Source: CAZTAO01 sp964611645 (GTDB lineage: Bacteria; Armatimonadota; UBA5829). From it: DNA of 37,652 nt. Positions 24,044 through 32,246 of the stretch are shown here, piece after piece. Position numbers and translations under genes: made by a program. The stretch covers positions 1-37,652 of the forward strand of contig CAZTAO010000048.1 of NCBI GenBank assembly GCA_964611645.1, in the 5' to 3' direction. Under the pieces are notes generated by a model. It made no database searches and was not told the origin of the DNA. It was given only the letters and a program-made list of their open reading frames with translations. Position 1 is the stretch's first letter; each line of letters begins with the position of its first letter.

Positions 24044-24526
24044 TTGGGCAAATTCGATGTCGATATGACTGAGGTCAAGAAACTGGTCGAACTGGTCGAC
24101 GCGAACGAACTCGCGGAACTGACTGTCGAGGATGGCGATACCACCATATCCATCAAAGGCAGAGCGCCCGCCGCCGCGGCTGCGCCCGTGGCCCATGTTC
24201 CCGCGGCGCTGGAGCACGAAGAGGAGCATTACGCCGCGCCTGTGGAGTTGGAGCCTGAGGTCGAGGATGACGGGAGCGTGGTCGACATCGTCGCCCCACT
24301 GGTCGGCGTGTTCTACCGCTCGCCATCTCCCGACCAGCCCCCGTTTGTGGAGGTTGGCGATGAAGTAGAGGTGGGTGCAGAGGTCGGGCTTATCGAGGCT
24401 ATGAAGGTATTCAGCCCCATCCCCAGCGAGATTGCGGGGATTGTGGTGGCAACCGTCGCGCAGAGCGGCCAACTCGTCCACCAGGGCGACGTGCTGATAA
24501 AGATTAGAGTGAACCAGGACTCGTGA
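24044..24526 (+). CDS. accB: Biotin carboxyl carrier protein of acetyl-CoA carboxylase
   Basis: A 160-residue BCCP. The N-terminal region is helical (VDMTEVKKLVELVDANEL), followed by an acidic/alanine-proline linker (~42-80) and the biotinyl domain with IEAMKVF, whose Lys is biotinylated (usual E-A-M-K-(L/M)). It carries the biotin prosthetic group of acetyl-CoA carboxylase in the first step of fatty acid synthesis. The start is TTG at 24044 with AAGGAG 6 nt upstream; the frame extends to a GTG at 24005 without a ribosome binding site. accC does not follow; hom does. Confidence 0.93.
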   Translation: MGKFDVDMTEVKKLVELVDANELAELTVEDGDTTISIKGRAPAAAAAPVAHVPAALEHEEEHYAAPVELEPEVEDDGSVVDIVAPLVGVFYRSPSPDQPPFVEVGDEVEVGAEVGLIEAMKVFSPIPSEIAGIVVATVAQSGQLVHQGDVLIKIRVNQDS

Positions 24527-24605
24527 CGAACACTGTCGCGACCGCTGAAGCGGCGCTGTCGTGTCCGTCACGAAGGGAACGCAAATGGCAAAAAACGCCA
24601 TTTGC
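24522..24605 (+). promoter_or_regulatory. Two hairpins in the accB-hom spacer
   Basis: A long interrupted stem-loop spans 24522-24572: outer arms CGTGACGAACAC / GTGTCCGTCACG with one mismatch, inner stem CCGCT-GA-AGCGG. It overlaps the accB stop codon. A second, perfect 9-bp hairpin lies at 24581-24605 (GCAAATGGC / GCCATTTGC), ending 2 nt before the AGGAG of hom. No U-run follows either. They could be an attenuator or translation-control element for hom, or simply mRNA-stabilising structures. Confidence 0.5.
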
Positions 24606-24617
24606 TCAGGAGCCATC

Positions 24618-25904
24618 TTGAAAGAAGTAATCAACGTAGGAATTATCGGCTTCGGGATCGTCGGTTCCGGAGCCGTTAGGATTTTGGTGGAGAACCAGGA
24701 GTCGATCGCGCTCAAGGTCGGCGTGCCTGTGCGCGTGAAGAAGATTGCCGATCTGGACATCACCACGCCTCGGCCGGTCAAGGTAGACCCGTCCATTCTC
24801 ACCACCAATGTCCGCGAGATCATCGACGACCCCGATATCGACATAGTTGTCGAGACAATAGGCGGCGTCAAGCCTGCCGGCGACTTTATCAGGGAGTCGC
24901 TTAGAGCCGGCAAGAACGTGGTCACGGCCAACAAGGAACTCATCGCCAAGCAGGGCAACACCCTCCTTGACCTTGCCACCCAGATGAACCTCGACTTCAT
25001 GTTCGAAGCCAGCGTGGGCGGCGGTATCCCGATCATAACCCCGATGAAGACTTCCCTGGCAGGCAACGAGATCCTGCAGGTCAAGGGCATAGTTAACGGC
25101 ACCACCAACTACATCCTCACCCGAATGCGGGAAGAGGGCGTGGATTTCAAGGACGTGCTCAAAGACGCGCAGGCCAAGGGCTACGCAGAAGCCGACCCGA
25201 CAGCGGACGTCGAGGGCTTCGATGCTGCCTACAAGCTGTGCATATTGGCTTCGATAGCTTTCAACAGCCGCGTGGATGTGGCCAAAGTCCACCACGAAGG
25301 CATCACCAAGCTGGAAGCCGCCGATATGCGCTATGCTGAGGAGCTTGGCTACGTCATCAAGCTGCTTGCCATAGCGACTCTCATCGACGGTGATATGCAG
25401 CTTCGGGTCCACCCGACATTCCTGCCCAAGCGCCACCCGCTGGCAGGGGTGAACGATGTCAACAATGCCATCCTGGTGCGCGGCAACGCGGTGGGCGAGG
25501 TTATGTTCTACGGCCCAGGCGCAGGCTCAGGCGCGGCGGGCAGCGCGGTGGTCGGGGACATCCTGGACATCGCTCGCAACATCCAGCGTGGCTCAACAGG
25601 CCGAGTGCCTTGCACCTGCTTCCACACCCGCAAAATGCTGCCGATAGACCGAATCTCCGGCAAGAACTACGTTCGAGTGATAGCGGAAGACAAGCCAAGA
25701 GTGCTTGCCTCTATCGCTACCGAGTTCGCCAACCACAACGTGAGCATAGAGTCTGTGCTGCAGAAGGTGCTGGACGAGAAATCGGCGGAGATAGTCTGGC
25801 TGACCCACGCCGCCGCCGAGCCCGATATGCAAAGCGCCCTGGAAGCCATCCGAGCCCTGCCCGTGACCCGTGAAGTGGCGAACTGGATCAGGGTGGAAGC
25901 GTAA
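24618..25904 (+). CDS. hom: Homoserine dehydrogenase
   Basis: A 428-residue enzyme (normal length) reducing aspartate semialdehyde to homoserine in threonine/methionine synthesis. Features: Rossmann motif GIIGFGIVGSG (~8-18), TANKELIAKQG, EASVGGGIPII, KGIVNGTTNYIL, the catalytic D and K in DVEGFDAAYKLCILASIAF, and a C-terminal ACT domain (YVRVIAEDKPRVLASIA onward, ~350-428) for feedback control, usually by threonine. TTG start at 24618 is chosen because AGGAG lies 5 nt upstream; in-frame GTG/ATG codons at 24561/24585 lie within the hairpin region and lack good sites. Confidence 0.95.
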   Translation: MKEVINVGIIGFGIVGSGAVRILVENQESIALKVGVPVRVKKIADLDITTPRPVKVDPSILTTNVREIIDDPDIDIVVETIGGVKPAGDFIRESLRAGKNVVTANKELIAKQGNTLLDLATQMNLDFMFEASVGGGIPIITPMKTSLAGNEILQVKGIVNGTTNYILTRMREEGVDFKDVLKDAQAKGYAEADPTADVEGFDAAYKLCILASIAFNSRVDVAKVHHEGITKLEAADMRYAEELGYVIKLLAIATLIDGDMQLRVHPTFLPKRHPLAGVNDVNNAILVRGNAVGEVMFYGPGAGSGAAGSAVVGDILDIARNIQRGSTGRVPCTCFHTRKMLPIDRISGKNYVRVIAEDKPRVLASIATEFANHNVSIESVLQKVLDEKSAEIVWLTHAAAEPDMQSALEAIRALPVTREVANWIRVEA

Positions 25905-25964
25905 CCGGCGCGGCCGATTGCCCGGTTGTTTGGCCTCAAATGCGTACCAATCCGGAGGAAGCCG

Positions 25965-26825
25965 ATGCAGCGCGTGCCCTCTATTGTCGCAGCCGCAATC
26001 CTGCTCGTTCTGGCCGCTTGCCACGGTTTGTCCGCTTTGCCTTTGCCCGTTATCAGCAAGACCAAGTCGGCGACCGTTCTGCTGGAAACCAACGAGGCGA
26101 TGGGCACCGCATTCTGCATCGATCCATCAGGCATCTTTGTCTCCAACGATCACGTCCTCGGCTCGGACTTTGACGGCAGGCTCAGCTTGATAGTGCATTC
26201 CGGGGAAGGGCGGCAGAAGAAGCTGCGGGCTTCGGTCCTGTTTCGGGATGGACAGTCGGACCTGGCTATCATCACAGTCGAGGGCGCCGGCAAGTTGGAC
26301 TATCTCCATCTCGGAGATTCCTCCCGGCTCTTCGAGACTATGCCTGTTGTCGCGTTCGGCTACCCTTTCGGCTCGGACCTGGCGTTTGGGGCTAACCGGT
26401 ATCCGTCTATAACCGTCAGCTCCGGCAAGATCACGGCTCTGCGCAAGTCCGGCGGCAAGCTGGAGGCAATCCAACTGGACGCCTCGCTGAACCCCGGCAA
26501 TTCCGGCGGCCCGGTGGTCGATGGGGCAGGCAAGGTGATCGGCATCGTGGTGGCGGGGATAGAAGGCTCGGGGATCAACTTCGCCATCATAATGCTTGCT
26601 TTCCATAGACACAGTTTACCTCATTTCTGTGTCCAAGAAAAACCGGGGGCGGGGCACCAAGAATACCCGAGGATATGCTCAACAGCAAATACAACTTCAG
26701 GTTCACTGTGGTCTCCGTGGAGAAGTCGACGAAACCCCTGGCAGTGGAACTGGGCCTGCGCACGGATAGTGGCGCGGAGCGGGTGTTCAAGGCGGAGAAA
26801 GTCAGCAAGAATACCTATCAGGTAG
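25965..26825 (+). pseudogene. Trypsin-like serine protease (HtrA-like), interrupted
   Basis: The ATG at 25965 (GGAGG upstream) begins a signal peptide whose hydrophobic core ends in VLAAC, a plausible lipobox, so the product would be exported and perhaps lipid-anchored. The S1C protease triad is complete: His in SNDHVLG, Asp in GQSDLAIITVEG, Ser in NPGNSGGPVVDG. After the family motif GINFAI (near 26575-26590) the sequence leaves the protease pattern and enters a 55-nt repeat (26602-26656); the frame then runs on as unrelated residues to 26825. The expected continuation lies in another frame from about 26660. So this is the 5' part of a gene split by an insertion or an assembly error. Confidence 0.75.
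26602..26656 (+). repeat. 55-nt repeat splitting the protease gene
   Basis: This segment is the exact reverse complement of the last 55 nt of the window (37598-37652), with divergence directly after it. It contains a short palindrome (GACACAG / CTGTGTC around 12 nt) and a G-rich end (CCGGGGGCGGGGCA). It looks like the end of an insertion sequence or a MITE; the family cannot be named from this alone. Confidence 0.85.
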
Positions 26826-28351
26826 TGACAGTCCCGGTGACCGGCGGCTCCAAGTCCGGAACACTCTACTACCGGGTGACGGTGAAGCGCGGGGGGAAGG
26901 TTGTCTCCCAGGTCACCGGGTCGACCATATACCCCCGTTCAGAGGGCGGAACCGGTTCTCCCCGGCGAACCCCGCCGGGCACAACCCCACGGCCGACCCC
27001 GCCCAAGACAACTCCACGGACGCCCGAGCCTCCGTCTGCCCCGGCAACGCCCACTGGGGAGCGGGTGACCATCCCCATGCGGGTGCCGCTGCCCAAGATA
27101 GTTGCGCCCGCGCTCCAGGACCGAACCGTGTTCCGCTTGCCCGGAATGGTCGATGATCTGGGCGTGGGAGGAGGCGGGCGATACATCCTGCTGCAGATCA
27201 ACAGCCTCCGCAAGATCGCCGTGTTCGACGTCAATGTGCTGAAGATAGTCAACTACATTCCTCTCGCGTCCGATGATTCGCTCTTTGCTGCCAGCGCGGA
27301 CAAGCTCATTGTCGTGCTGCGAGACCAGAACGCGATCCAGCGGTGGAGCCTGACCACGTTTGAGAGAGAGGTCACGACGCCGGTCCCGGAGGGCGTGCAG
27401 GTGCAGGCCATCGCCATGGGGTGCGCGTCGGGTGGCCCGCTGATGATCTTACCCCGTGAGGGGCCGACGCTGTTTATGGACATCAGAAAGATGAACCTGG
27501 TGGATGTGGACGCGGCGACGATCCAGAGATGGAGGCAGAATGTCTCGCGCAGCGAGATATATGTGAGGGCATCGATGGATGGAAGCTGCTATACGGCCTG
27601 GCGGGGAAGCGTTTCCCCTTCGGGCCTGATCTCCCTTACTATCTACGGCACCGAGTCTGTTGCGCGCTACGAACACACCTCGGTAGGCGGCATTTTCCCG
27701 GGTTACGACGGCAGTATCCTCTACACATACCAGGGCATCTTCAACTCCGACCTGAAGGCCATCTCTCAGGAGCGTTTTGGGCGGGCAATCTGCGTTCCCA
27801 CCTACGGCAGCAACTACTTCCTGGGTATCACCGGTGTCGGCTACGGCAGCCGTGATCCCGTGACTGTCTCCGTGTACTCTACCTCAGACAAGAGGCTTCT
27901 GTATTCGATGACCAATGTCAGCGAACTGCAGGGTCTGGAGATTCGCGGGGGCAGAGGCGGTATGTCGATGGAGAAGCTGATCAACGCGGTCCCGGCCGCG
28001 AAGCTGATGTGGATAATGCCCTCAACCCACGACCAGCTCATACTGCTGCCGTTCGATGTTGTGCAGGCGATGGACAAGGCCGGGATCGACTATCTCTTTG
28101 TGACCTCGACTCCGGTCGGCGCGGCAACCACAGGCGAGCAGTACAGCTATCGCCTAACGGTGGCATCCAAGCGCGGCGGGGTGAAGTACAGGCTCGAATC
28201 CGGCCCGGAGGGAATGAAAATAGCAGCCGACGGCCTGATACAGTGGAAGGTCCCGGGAGGGGAGAGCGGCAAAGAGGAAAGCGTCATAATATCAGTAACC
28301 GACGCCTCAGGCCAGGAGATTTTCCATACATTCAAAGTACAGGTGAGGTAA
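26675..28351 (+). CDS. Beta-propeller plus Ig-like protein (3' part of the split protease gene)
   Basis: 558 residues from ATG 26675, though the frame is open a few codons further upstream and no ribosome binding site is visible, so this is more likely the 3' part of the protease gene than an independent one. Order: a ~85-residue beta domain, a proline/threonine-rich linker (~88-130), a propeller-like region of repeated beta strands (~140-440, e.g. GGGRYILLQINSLRKIAVFDV, VSVYSTSDKRLLYSM), and a C-terminal He_PIG-like Ig domain (TGEQYSYRLTV through SVTDASGQEI). Trypsin plus propeller plus Ig would make an exported multi-domain protein. Removal of an inserted block of 3n+2 bases would restore one frame. 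Confidence 0.7.
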   Translation: MLNSKYNFRFTVVSVEKSTKPLAVELGLRTDSGAERVFKAEKVSKNTYQVVTVPVTGGSKSGTLYYRVTVKRGGKVVSQVTGSTIYPRSEGGTGSPRRTPPGTTPRPTPPKTTPRTPEPPSAPATPTGERVTIPMRVPLPKIVAPALQDRTVFRLPGMVDDLGVGGGGRYILLQINSLRKIAVFDVNVLKIVNYIPLASDDSLFAASADKLIVVLRDQNAIQRWSLTTFEREVTTPVPEGVQVQAIAMGCASGGPLMILPREGPTLFMDIRKMNLVDVDAATIQRWRQNVSRSEIYVRASMDGSCYTAWRGSVSPSGLISLTIYGTESVARYEHTSVGGIFPGYDGSILYTYQGIFNSDLKAISQERFGRAICVPTYGSNYFLGITGVGYGSRDPVTVSVYSTSDKRLLYSMTNVSELQGLEIRGGRGGMSMEKLINAVPAAKLMWIMPSTHDQLILLPFDVVQAMDKAGIDYLFVTSTPVGAATTGEQYSYRLTVASKRGGVKYRLESGPEGMKIAADGLIQWKVPGGESGKEESVIISVTDASGQEIFHTFKVQVR

Positions 28352-28375
28352 GAGCCTACCCGACGACCAAAACGA

Positions 28376-29533
28376 TCAAACCACCCCGTACAAAGTATCC
28401 CTTCGCACGGGCGCAAACCCTGCGTCCTCGATTGCGGATTTTATCTCTTGTTCGGTGAGGCGGTAGTTGATCCCGGCTGCGGCAACTACGTTTTCCTCTA
28501 TCATCACGCTGCCGATGTCGTCCGCGCCGCATCTGAGGGCAAGGGTGGCGATGGCTCTGCCCTGGGTTACCCACGAGGCCTGGATGTGGGCGATGTTATC
28601 CAGATACAGGCGAGAGAGGGCGAGGGTCTTGAGGTAATCGTGAGCGCCGGTAGGCAGCCCGCCCAGCGCCGTATTGCCCGGCTGGAATGTCCAGGGGATG
28701 AAGGCTGTGAAGACGCCAGTGGGATGTGGGGTGGCGATTCGGAGATCGCCACCCATCTGAGTGAATGCACCAGAGTCACTGGGAGGGGATTTCCGAATCC
28801 CCTCCCCAAGCTCGTGGGTGGCGATTCGGAAATCACCACCCAGGCTAGCCTGTCGAAGGGTCTCATCCTGCAACTGGCGAATTGCCTCCAGATGGTCTAC
28901 CCGGTCCTGCATACATTCCCCAAGCCCTATTACCATCGTGGCGGTTGCCCGCATCCCGAGGCTTGCGGCGTCGCGCATTACCTGCAGCCACTCTCCGGTC
29001 GAGCATTTGCCCGGGCTGACCCGCCCACGGACCCTATCCGTCAATATCTCCGCGCCGCCGCCCGGCAGCGAGTCCAAGCCGGCGTTCTTGAGCCTCTCCA
29101 AAACCACGCGATAGCTCAGGCCGGATTGCTCCGCCAGGAACACGATCTCAGGCGCGGACAGAGAATGCAGCCAGATGTCGTGGTTTGCCTTGATCGCGCA
29201 AAAGAGGTCTTCAAACCAGCAGATGTCCAAGTCCGGGTTCAGGCCGCCCTGCAGCATTATCTGGCTCGCGCCAAGCTCCACAGCCTCTCCGACCCGGCCA
29301 AGAATCTCATCCACCGAAAGCACATACCCGCCCGCATCCCCAGGCTTCTTGTAGAATGCGCAAAACCCGCACCCGGACACGCAGATGTTGGTGTAGTTGA
29401 TGTTCCGGTCGATGGTGTAGGTTCGGGCGCCTGTCTCCGAGCCTGCAGCCTGGTCCGCCATCCACGCCAACTCAGGCAGGCTCGCGGGCTCCAGGAGCTT
29501 GAGGGCATCTGATGGGGTCAGTCGGCTAACCAC
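28376..29533 (-). CDS. mqnC: Cyclic dehypoxanthine futalosine synthase MqnC, with repeat-derived insert
   Basis: A 385-residue radical SAM enzyme of the futalosine menaquinone pathway. Cluster motif CVSGCGFC (C51, C55, C58); MqnC-type blocks INYTNICVSGCGFCAFY, LQGGLNPDL and AGLDSLPGGGAEIL support MqnC over its relative MqnE. After IRQLQDET (to residue 225) the family normally runs straight into (G)GFTAFIPWTFQPGN; here about 48 extra residues (226-273) intervene, including GGDFRIAT and GGDLRIAT, encoded by three DNA palindromes. The frame is intact on both sides, so the enzyme may tolerate the loop. It overlaps mqnA by 8 nt and is the last gene of the operon. Confidence 0.92.
   Translation of the reverse strand: MVSRLTPSDALKLLEPASLPELAWMADQAAGSETGARTYTIDRNINYTNICVSGCGFCAFYKKPGDAGGYVLSVDEILGRVGEAVELGASQIMLQGGLNPDLDICWFEDLFCAIKANHDIWLHSLSAPEIVFLAEQSGLSYRVVLERLKNAGLDSLPGGGAEILTDRVRGRVSPGKCSTGEWLQVMRDAASLGMRATATMVIGLGECMQDRVDHLEAIRQLQDETLRQASLGGDFRIATHELGEGIRKSPPSDSGAFTQMGGDLRIATPHPTGVFTAFIPWTFQPGNTALGGLPTGAHDYLKTLALSRLYLDNIAHIQASWVTQGRAIATLALRCGADDIGSVMIEENVVAAAGINYRLTEQEIKSAIEDAGFAPVRRDTLYGVV
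28715..28858 (-). repeat. In-frame palindromic insert within mqnC
   Basis: 144 nt (48 codons) holding three 26-nt palindromes: 28729-28754 (arms GGGTGGCGAT / ATCGCCACCC, loop TCGGAG), 28781-28806 (GGGAGGGGAT / ATCCCCTCCC, loop TTCCGA) and 28816-28841 (GGGTGGCGAT / ATCACCACCC, loop TCGGAA). The third, with flank, is identical over 30 nt to the intergenic copy at 6702-6731. On the mqnC strand the block begins with CCCTTCGACAGGCTAGCC, also repeat-like. The block length is a multiple of three. Confidence 0.88.
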
Positions 29534-30278
29534 GCAGGATACCGTGCTTTACCGCCTTCTCGCGGAACACTTCGAGGCTCTCCTGCTCGTCCTTGCCAAG
29601 GTCGTAGTGGATGGTCTGGGTAAGGTAATTGAGGCAGCGGCCCGCAGGTTCGCCGATGATGTCGCAGTGGAGCGATGCGATCTCATCCAACGCCGCCATT
29701 CCCGCTTCCTTCGACTCGTGCAGGATGCGCTCCACGTTCTCATCCATCCCAGGCCCGGCCCACAGCGCAAACACCGCCGGCAGCCCGGTCAGCCTCCGCC
29801 ACGATTCGCCCAAATCCAGCACGTTCAGGCCATCCTTGGAGCAGCTAAATGCAGGGTCGCCGATCAGCATAACCGCGTCGTGGGACTGCAGAGCGTGGTC
29901 AACAGTGTCCAGGTTCACCCGCTCAAAGTGGGGTTCGTTGTTATATAGCTCCTTGAGCACAATCCGCAGCATGCTCGCTCCGGACAGGCTCCCGGAGTCC
30001 ACGGCCAGGGTCTGCACCTTGTCAAACTCCATCCGGCTCAGCATCAGCACGCTGTCCACCGCGCCTTCGCTGGCGATGCAGATGTCCGGGCATATCCCCC
30101 AATTCGGGTGCAGGAAGGTGGCGAAGCTGGATACGGGCGCAGCCGCGATCTCGTTTCCCGCGAGCATCTCGGCCAGCTTGGCAGGCGGAGCGGACACCAG
30201 TCCGATGTTGAAATCGCCTCTCTCCAACCCGTAGGTCAGCGGCTTAACATTCAGATACGGTAAAGTCCCCAGTCTCAT
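29526..30278 (-). CDS. mqnA: Chorismate dehydratase MqnA
   Basis: A 250-residue periplasmic-binding-protein-fold enzyme converting chorismate to 3-enolpyruvylbenzoate, the entry step of the futalosine pathway. MqnA hallmarks: LGTLPYLNVKPLTYGLE at the N-terminus, VSAPPAKLAEMLAGNEIAAAPVSS, a VDSGSLSGASMLRIVL segment and MLIGDPAF. No signal peptide, so it acts in the cytoplasm. It overlaps mqnE by 35 nt at its start and mqnC by 8 nt at its end, indicating tight coupling. Confidence 0.93.
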   Translation of the reverse strand: MRLGTLPYLNVKPLTYGLERGDFNIGLVSAPPAKLAEMLAGNEIAAAPVSSFATFLHPNWGICPDICIASEGAVDSVLMLSRMEFDKVQTLAVDSGSLSGASMLRIVLKELYNNEPHFERVNLDTVDHALQSHDAVMLIGDPAFSCSKDGLNVLDLGESWRRLTGLPAVFALWAGPGMDENVERILHESKEAGMAALDEIASLHCDIIGEPAGRCLNYLTQTIHYDLGKDEQESLEVFREKAVKHGILRG

Positions 30279-31377
30279 CCCTGTTCACCCGGTTGTAGAG
30301 AGTATCGCGCTCCGTTGGCGTGGTCCCTGTTTCCTCGATCAGCCCTATCAACTCATCTGTAGTTATACCCTGTGGAGTGGCTGCCCCCGCGCGGTGCGCA
30401 ATCTTTTCCTGGACCACCGTGCCGTCGAAGTCATCCGCGCCGTAGCTCAGGGCCACCTGCGCCAGCTTCACTCCAAGCATTATCCAGAAGACCTTCAGGT
30501 GCTCAACATTGTCCAGCAGAAGTCGGCTGACGGAATAGAGCCGCAGGTCTTCGATGGAACTCGTCGGCCTCACATCCACGCCTAAGTTGGTGTTGGCGAC
30601 GTGGAACTTCAGCGGGATAAAGGTCAGGAACCCGCCGGTCTCATCCTGAAGCTGCCGAATACGCAGGATATGGTCCACCATCTCCGCGTTGGTTTCTATA
30701 TGGCCGTAGAGCATGGTCGCGTTGCTGCGGATGCCTAGCTGGTGGGCGGTGCGCATCACCCCCAGCCAGTCTTCGGCGGGCACTTTCTCCGGGCAAAGCA
30801 GTCCCCGCACTCTTGGCGAAAACACCTCCGCCCCTCCACCGGGCATCGACCCCAACCCCGCGTCCCGCAGAGCGGTCAGGGTATCGCGAATGCTCATCCC
30901 GGCCTGTTTGGCTATATGCGCTATCTCCACAGCCGTAAAAGCCTGCACATGCACTTTCGGCAGCGAGTCGCGTATTCCCGACAGCATACCGGTGTAGTAT
31001 CCGAGCCCAAGCTCAGGGTGCAGCCCGCCGACAATATGAAGCTCGGTATACTTCATAAGCCCGTATTGCCGCACGGCCTCGCCCACGATCTCGTCCACGC
31101 TCAGAGCGTAGCCTTCGGGGTCGTCGGTGGATCGGGAATAGGCGCAGAAGCGGCAGCGGTTCACGCAGATGTCGGTGTAGTTGATGTGGCGGTTGACCAC
31201 GTAGAATGTGCGGTTGCCGTTGATCCTGTGGCGGATATCGTTCGCGGCGGCCCCAATTGCGTGGATGTCATCGGACTCCAGCAGCCTGAGGCCATCCTGA
31301 GCGTCGAGCCGTTTGCCATCCAGGGCCTTGCGCAGCACATCCCCGACGTCGCTTTTTGCTATCATCTCATCCATCAT
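30244..31377 (-). CDS. mqnE: Aminofutalosine synthase MqnE
   Basis: A 377-residue radical SAM enzyme joining 3-enolpyruvylbenzoate to SAM-derived adenosine to give aminodeoxyfutalosine. Cluster motif CVNRCRFC (C71, C75, C78) within HINYTDICVNRCRFCAYSR; ELHIVGGLHPELG and DAGLGSMPGGGAEVFSPRVR are MqnE-type. The region homologous to the MqnC insert reads LQDETGGFLTFIPLKFH here, with no insert. ATG start overlaps the mqnP stop (ATGA). Confidence 0.92.
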   Translation of the reverse strand: MMDEMIAKSDVGDVLRKALDGKRLDAQDGLRLLESDDIHAIGAAANDIRHRINGNRTFYVVNRHINYTDICVNRCRFCAYSRSTDDPEGYALSVDEIVGEAVRQYGLMKYTELHIVGGLHPELGLGYYTGMLSGIRDSLPKVHVQAFTAVEIAHIAKQAGMSIRDTLTALRDAGLGSMPGGGAEVFSPRVRGLLCPEKVPAEDWLGVMRTAHQLGIRSNATMLYGHIETNAEMVDHILRIRQLQDETGGFLTFIPLKFHVANTNLGVDVRPTSSIEDLRLYSVSRLLLDNVEHLKVFWIMLGVKLAQVALSYGADDFDGTVVQEKIAHRAGAATPQGITTDELIGLIEETGTTPTERDTLYNRVNRDETGDFTVSEC

Positions 31378-32246
31378 CGCAGCACATCCACAAGCGTCAG
31401 GACAAACAGCACTATGCTCACCAGCCCGTTCATCGTGAAGAAGGCAGTGTTGACCCGGCGGGTGTCGGTCGCGGAGACCAGGCTGTGCTCATAGATCAGG
31501 AAAGCCGTGATCACCAGCACCCCCGCGCAGTAGAACCCACCCAGCATATTCAGCAGCCCGAACCACGCCACCAGAGCCACCATCAGAGCATGAAAAAGCC
31601 GCGCAAGCAGCAAGGCCCGGGTCGCGCCGATCTTTGCGGGAAGCGAGAACAGGCTGTTCTTGCGGTCGAATTCCACATCCTGCAGGGAGTATATGATGTC
31701 GAAGCCGGCGGTCCACAGCATCACCGCCGCGCTCAGGACCATCGAGGAGAACCCGATCTCCCCCGTCACCGCGATCCAAGCCCCCACCGGCGCAATCCCC
31801 AGACACAACCCCAGCCACAGGTGGGACAGGCTGGTGAACCTCTTGGAGAGCGAGTAGCCCAGAATCGCCGCAAGCGCAACCGGCCAAAGCATAGACGCCA
31901 GCGGGTTGAGCATGTGCGCCGCCAGTATCAGCGCCGCCGACCCGACAACCACAAAGCCCCACGCATTCAGCGCCGACACCTCGCCGGTAACCAGCGCGCG
32001 GTTGCTGGTGCGGGGGTTGAGCGCATCGATCTTGCGGTCCACAAGCCGGTTGAAGGCCATTGCGGCGCTTCTCGCCCCAACCATCGCCACCAATATCCAG
32101 CCCATAACCGGCCAGCTTGGGAAGCCCGAGGCTGCCACAACCGCAGACATAAGCGCGAACGGCATCGCGAAGATGGTGTGCTCGAACTTGATCATCTCCA
32201 GCGCAGCCGCGATTGCCTTCATCGGGCTCTTAACTGCCGAAATCAA
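31374..32246 (-). CDS. mqnP: UbiA-type polyprenyltransferase (MqnP)
   Basis: A 290-residue integral membrane prenyltransferase with about eight to nine hydrophobic segments. Both Asp-rich motifs are present: NRLVDRKIDALNPRT (N-x-x-x-D-x-x-x-D) and YSLQDVEFDRKNSLFS. It would attach the polyprenyl chain to the naphthoate ring precursor in the futalosine route. TTG start at 32246 overlaps the ubiX stop by 4 nt (TTGA); an in-frame ATG 8 codons later is possible. Confidence 0.9.
   Translation of the reverse strand: MISAVKSPMKAIAAALEMIKFEHTIFAMPFALMSAVVAASGFPSWPVMGWILVAMVGARSAAMAFNRLVDRKIDALNPRTSNRALVTGEVSALNAWGFVVVGSAALILAAHMLNPLASMLWPVALAAILGYSLSKRFTSLSHLWLGLCLGIAPVGAWIAVTGEIGFSSMVLSAAVMLWTAGFDIIYSLQDVEFDRKNSLFSLPAKIGATRALLLARLFHALMVALVAWFGLLNMLGGFYCAGVLVITAFLIYEHSLVSATDTRRVNTAFFTMNGLVSIVLFVLTLVDVLR

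Noticed and set aside
24522..24605. A known riboswitch class (e.g. threonine- or SAM-responsive) upstream of hom
   Set aside because: No known aptamer consensus, leader peptide with Thr/Ile/Met runs, or U-tract terminator is visible; only two simple hairpins.
26602..26656. Assigning the 55-nt repeat to a named insertion-sequence family
   Set aside because: No transposase is present and the end sequence alone does not allow a reliable family call.
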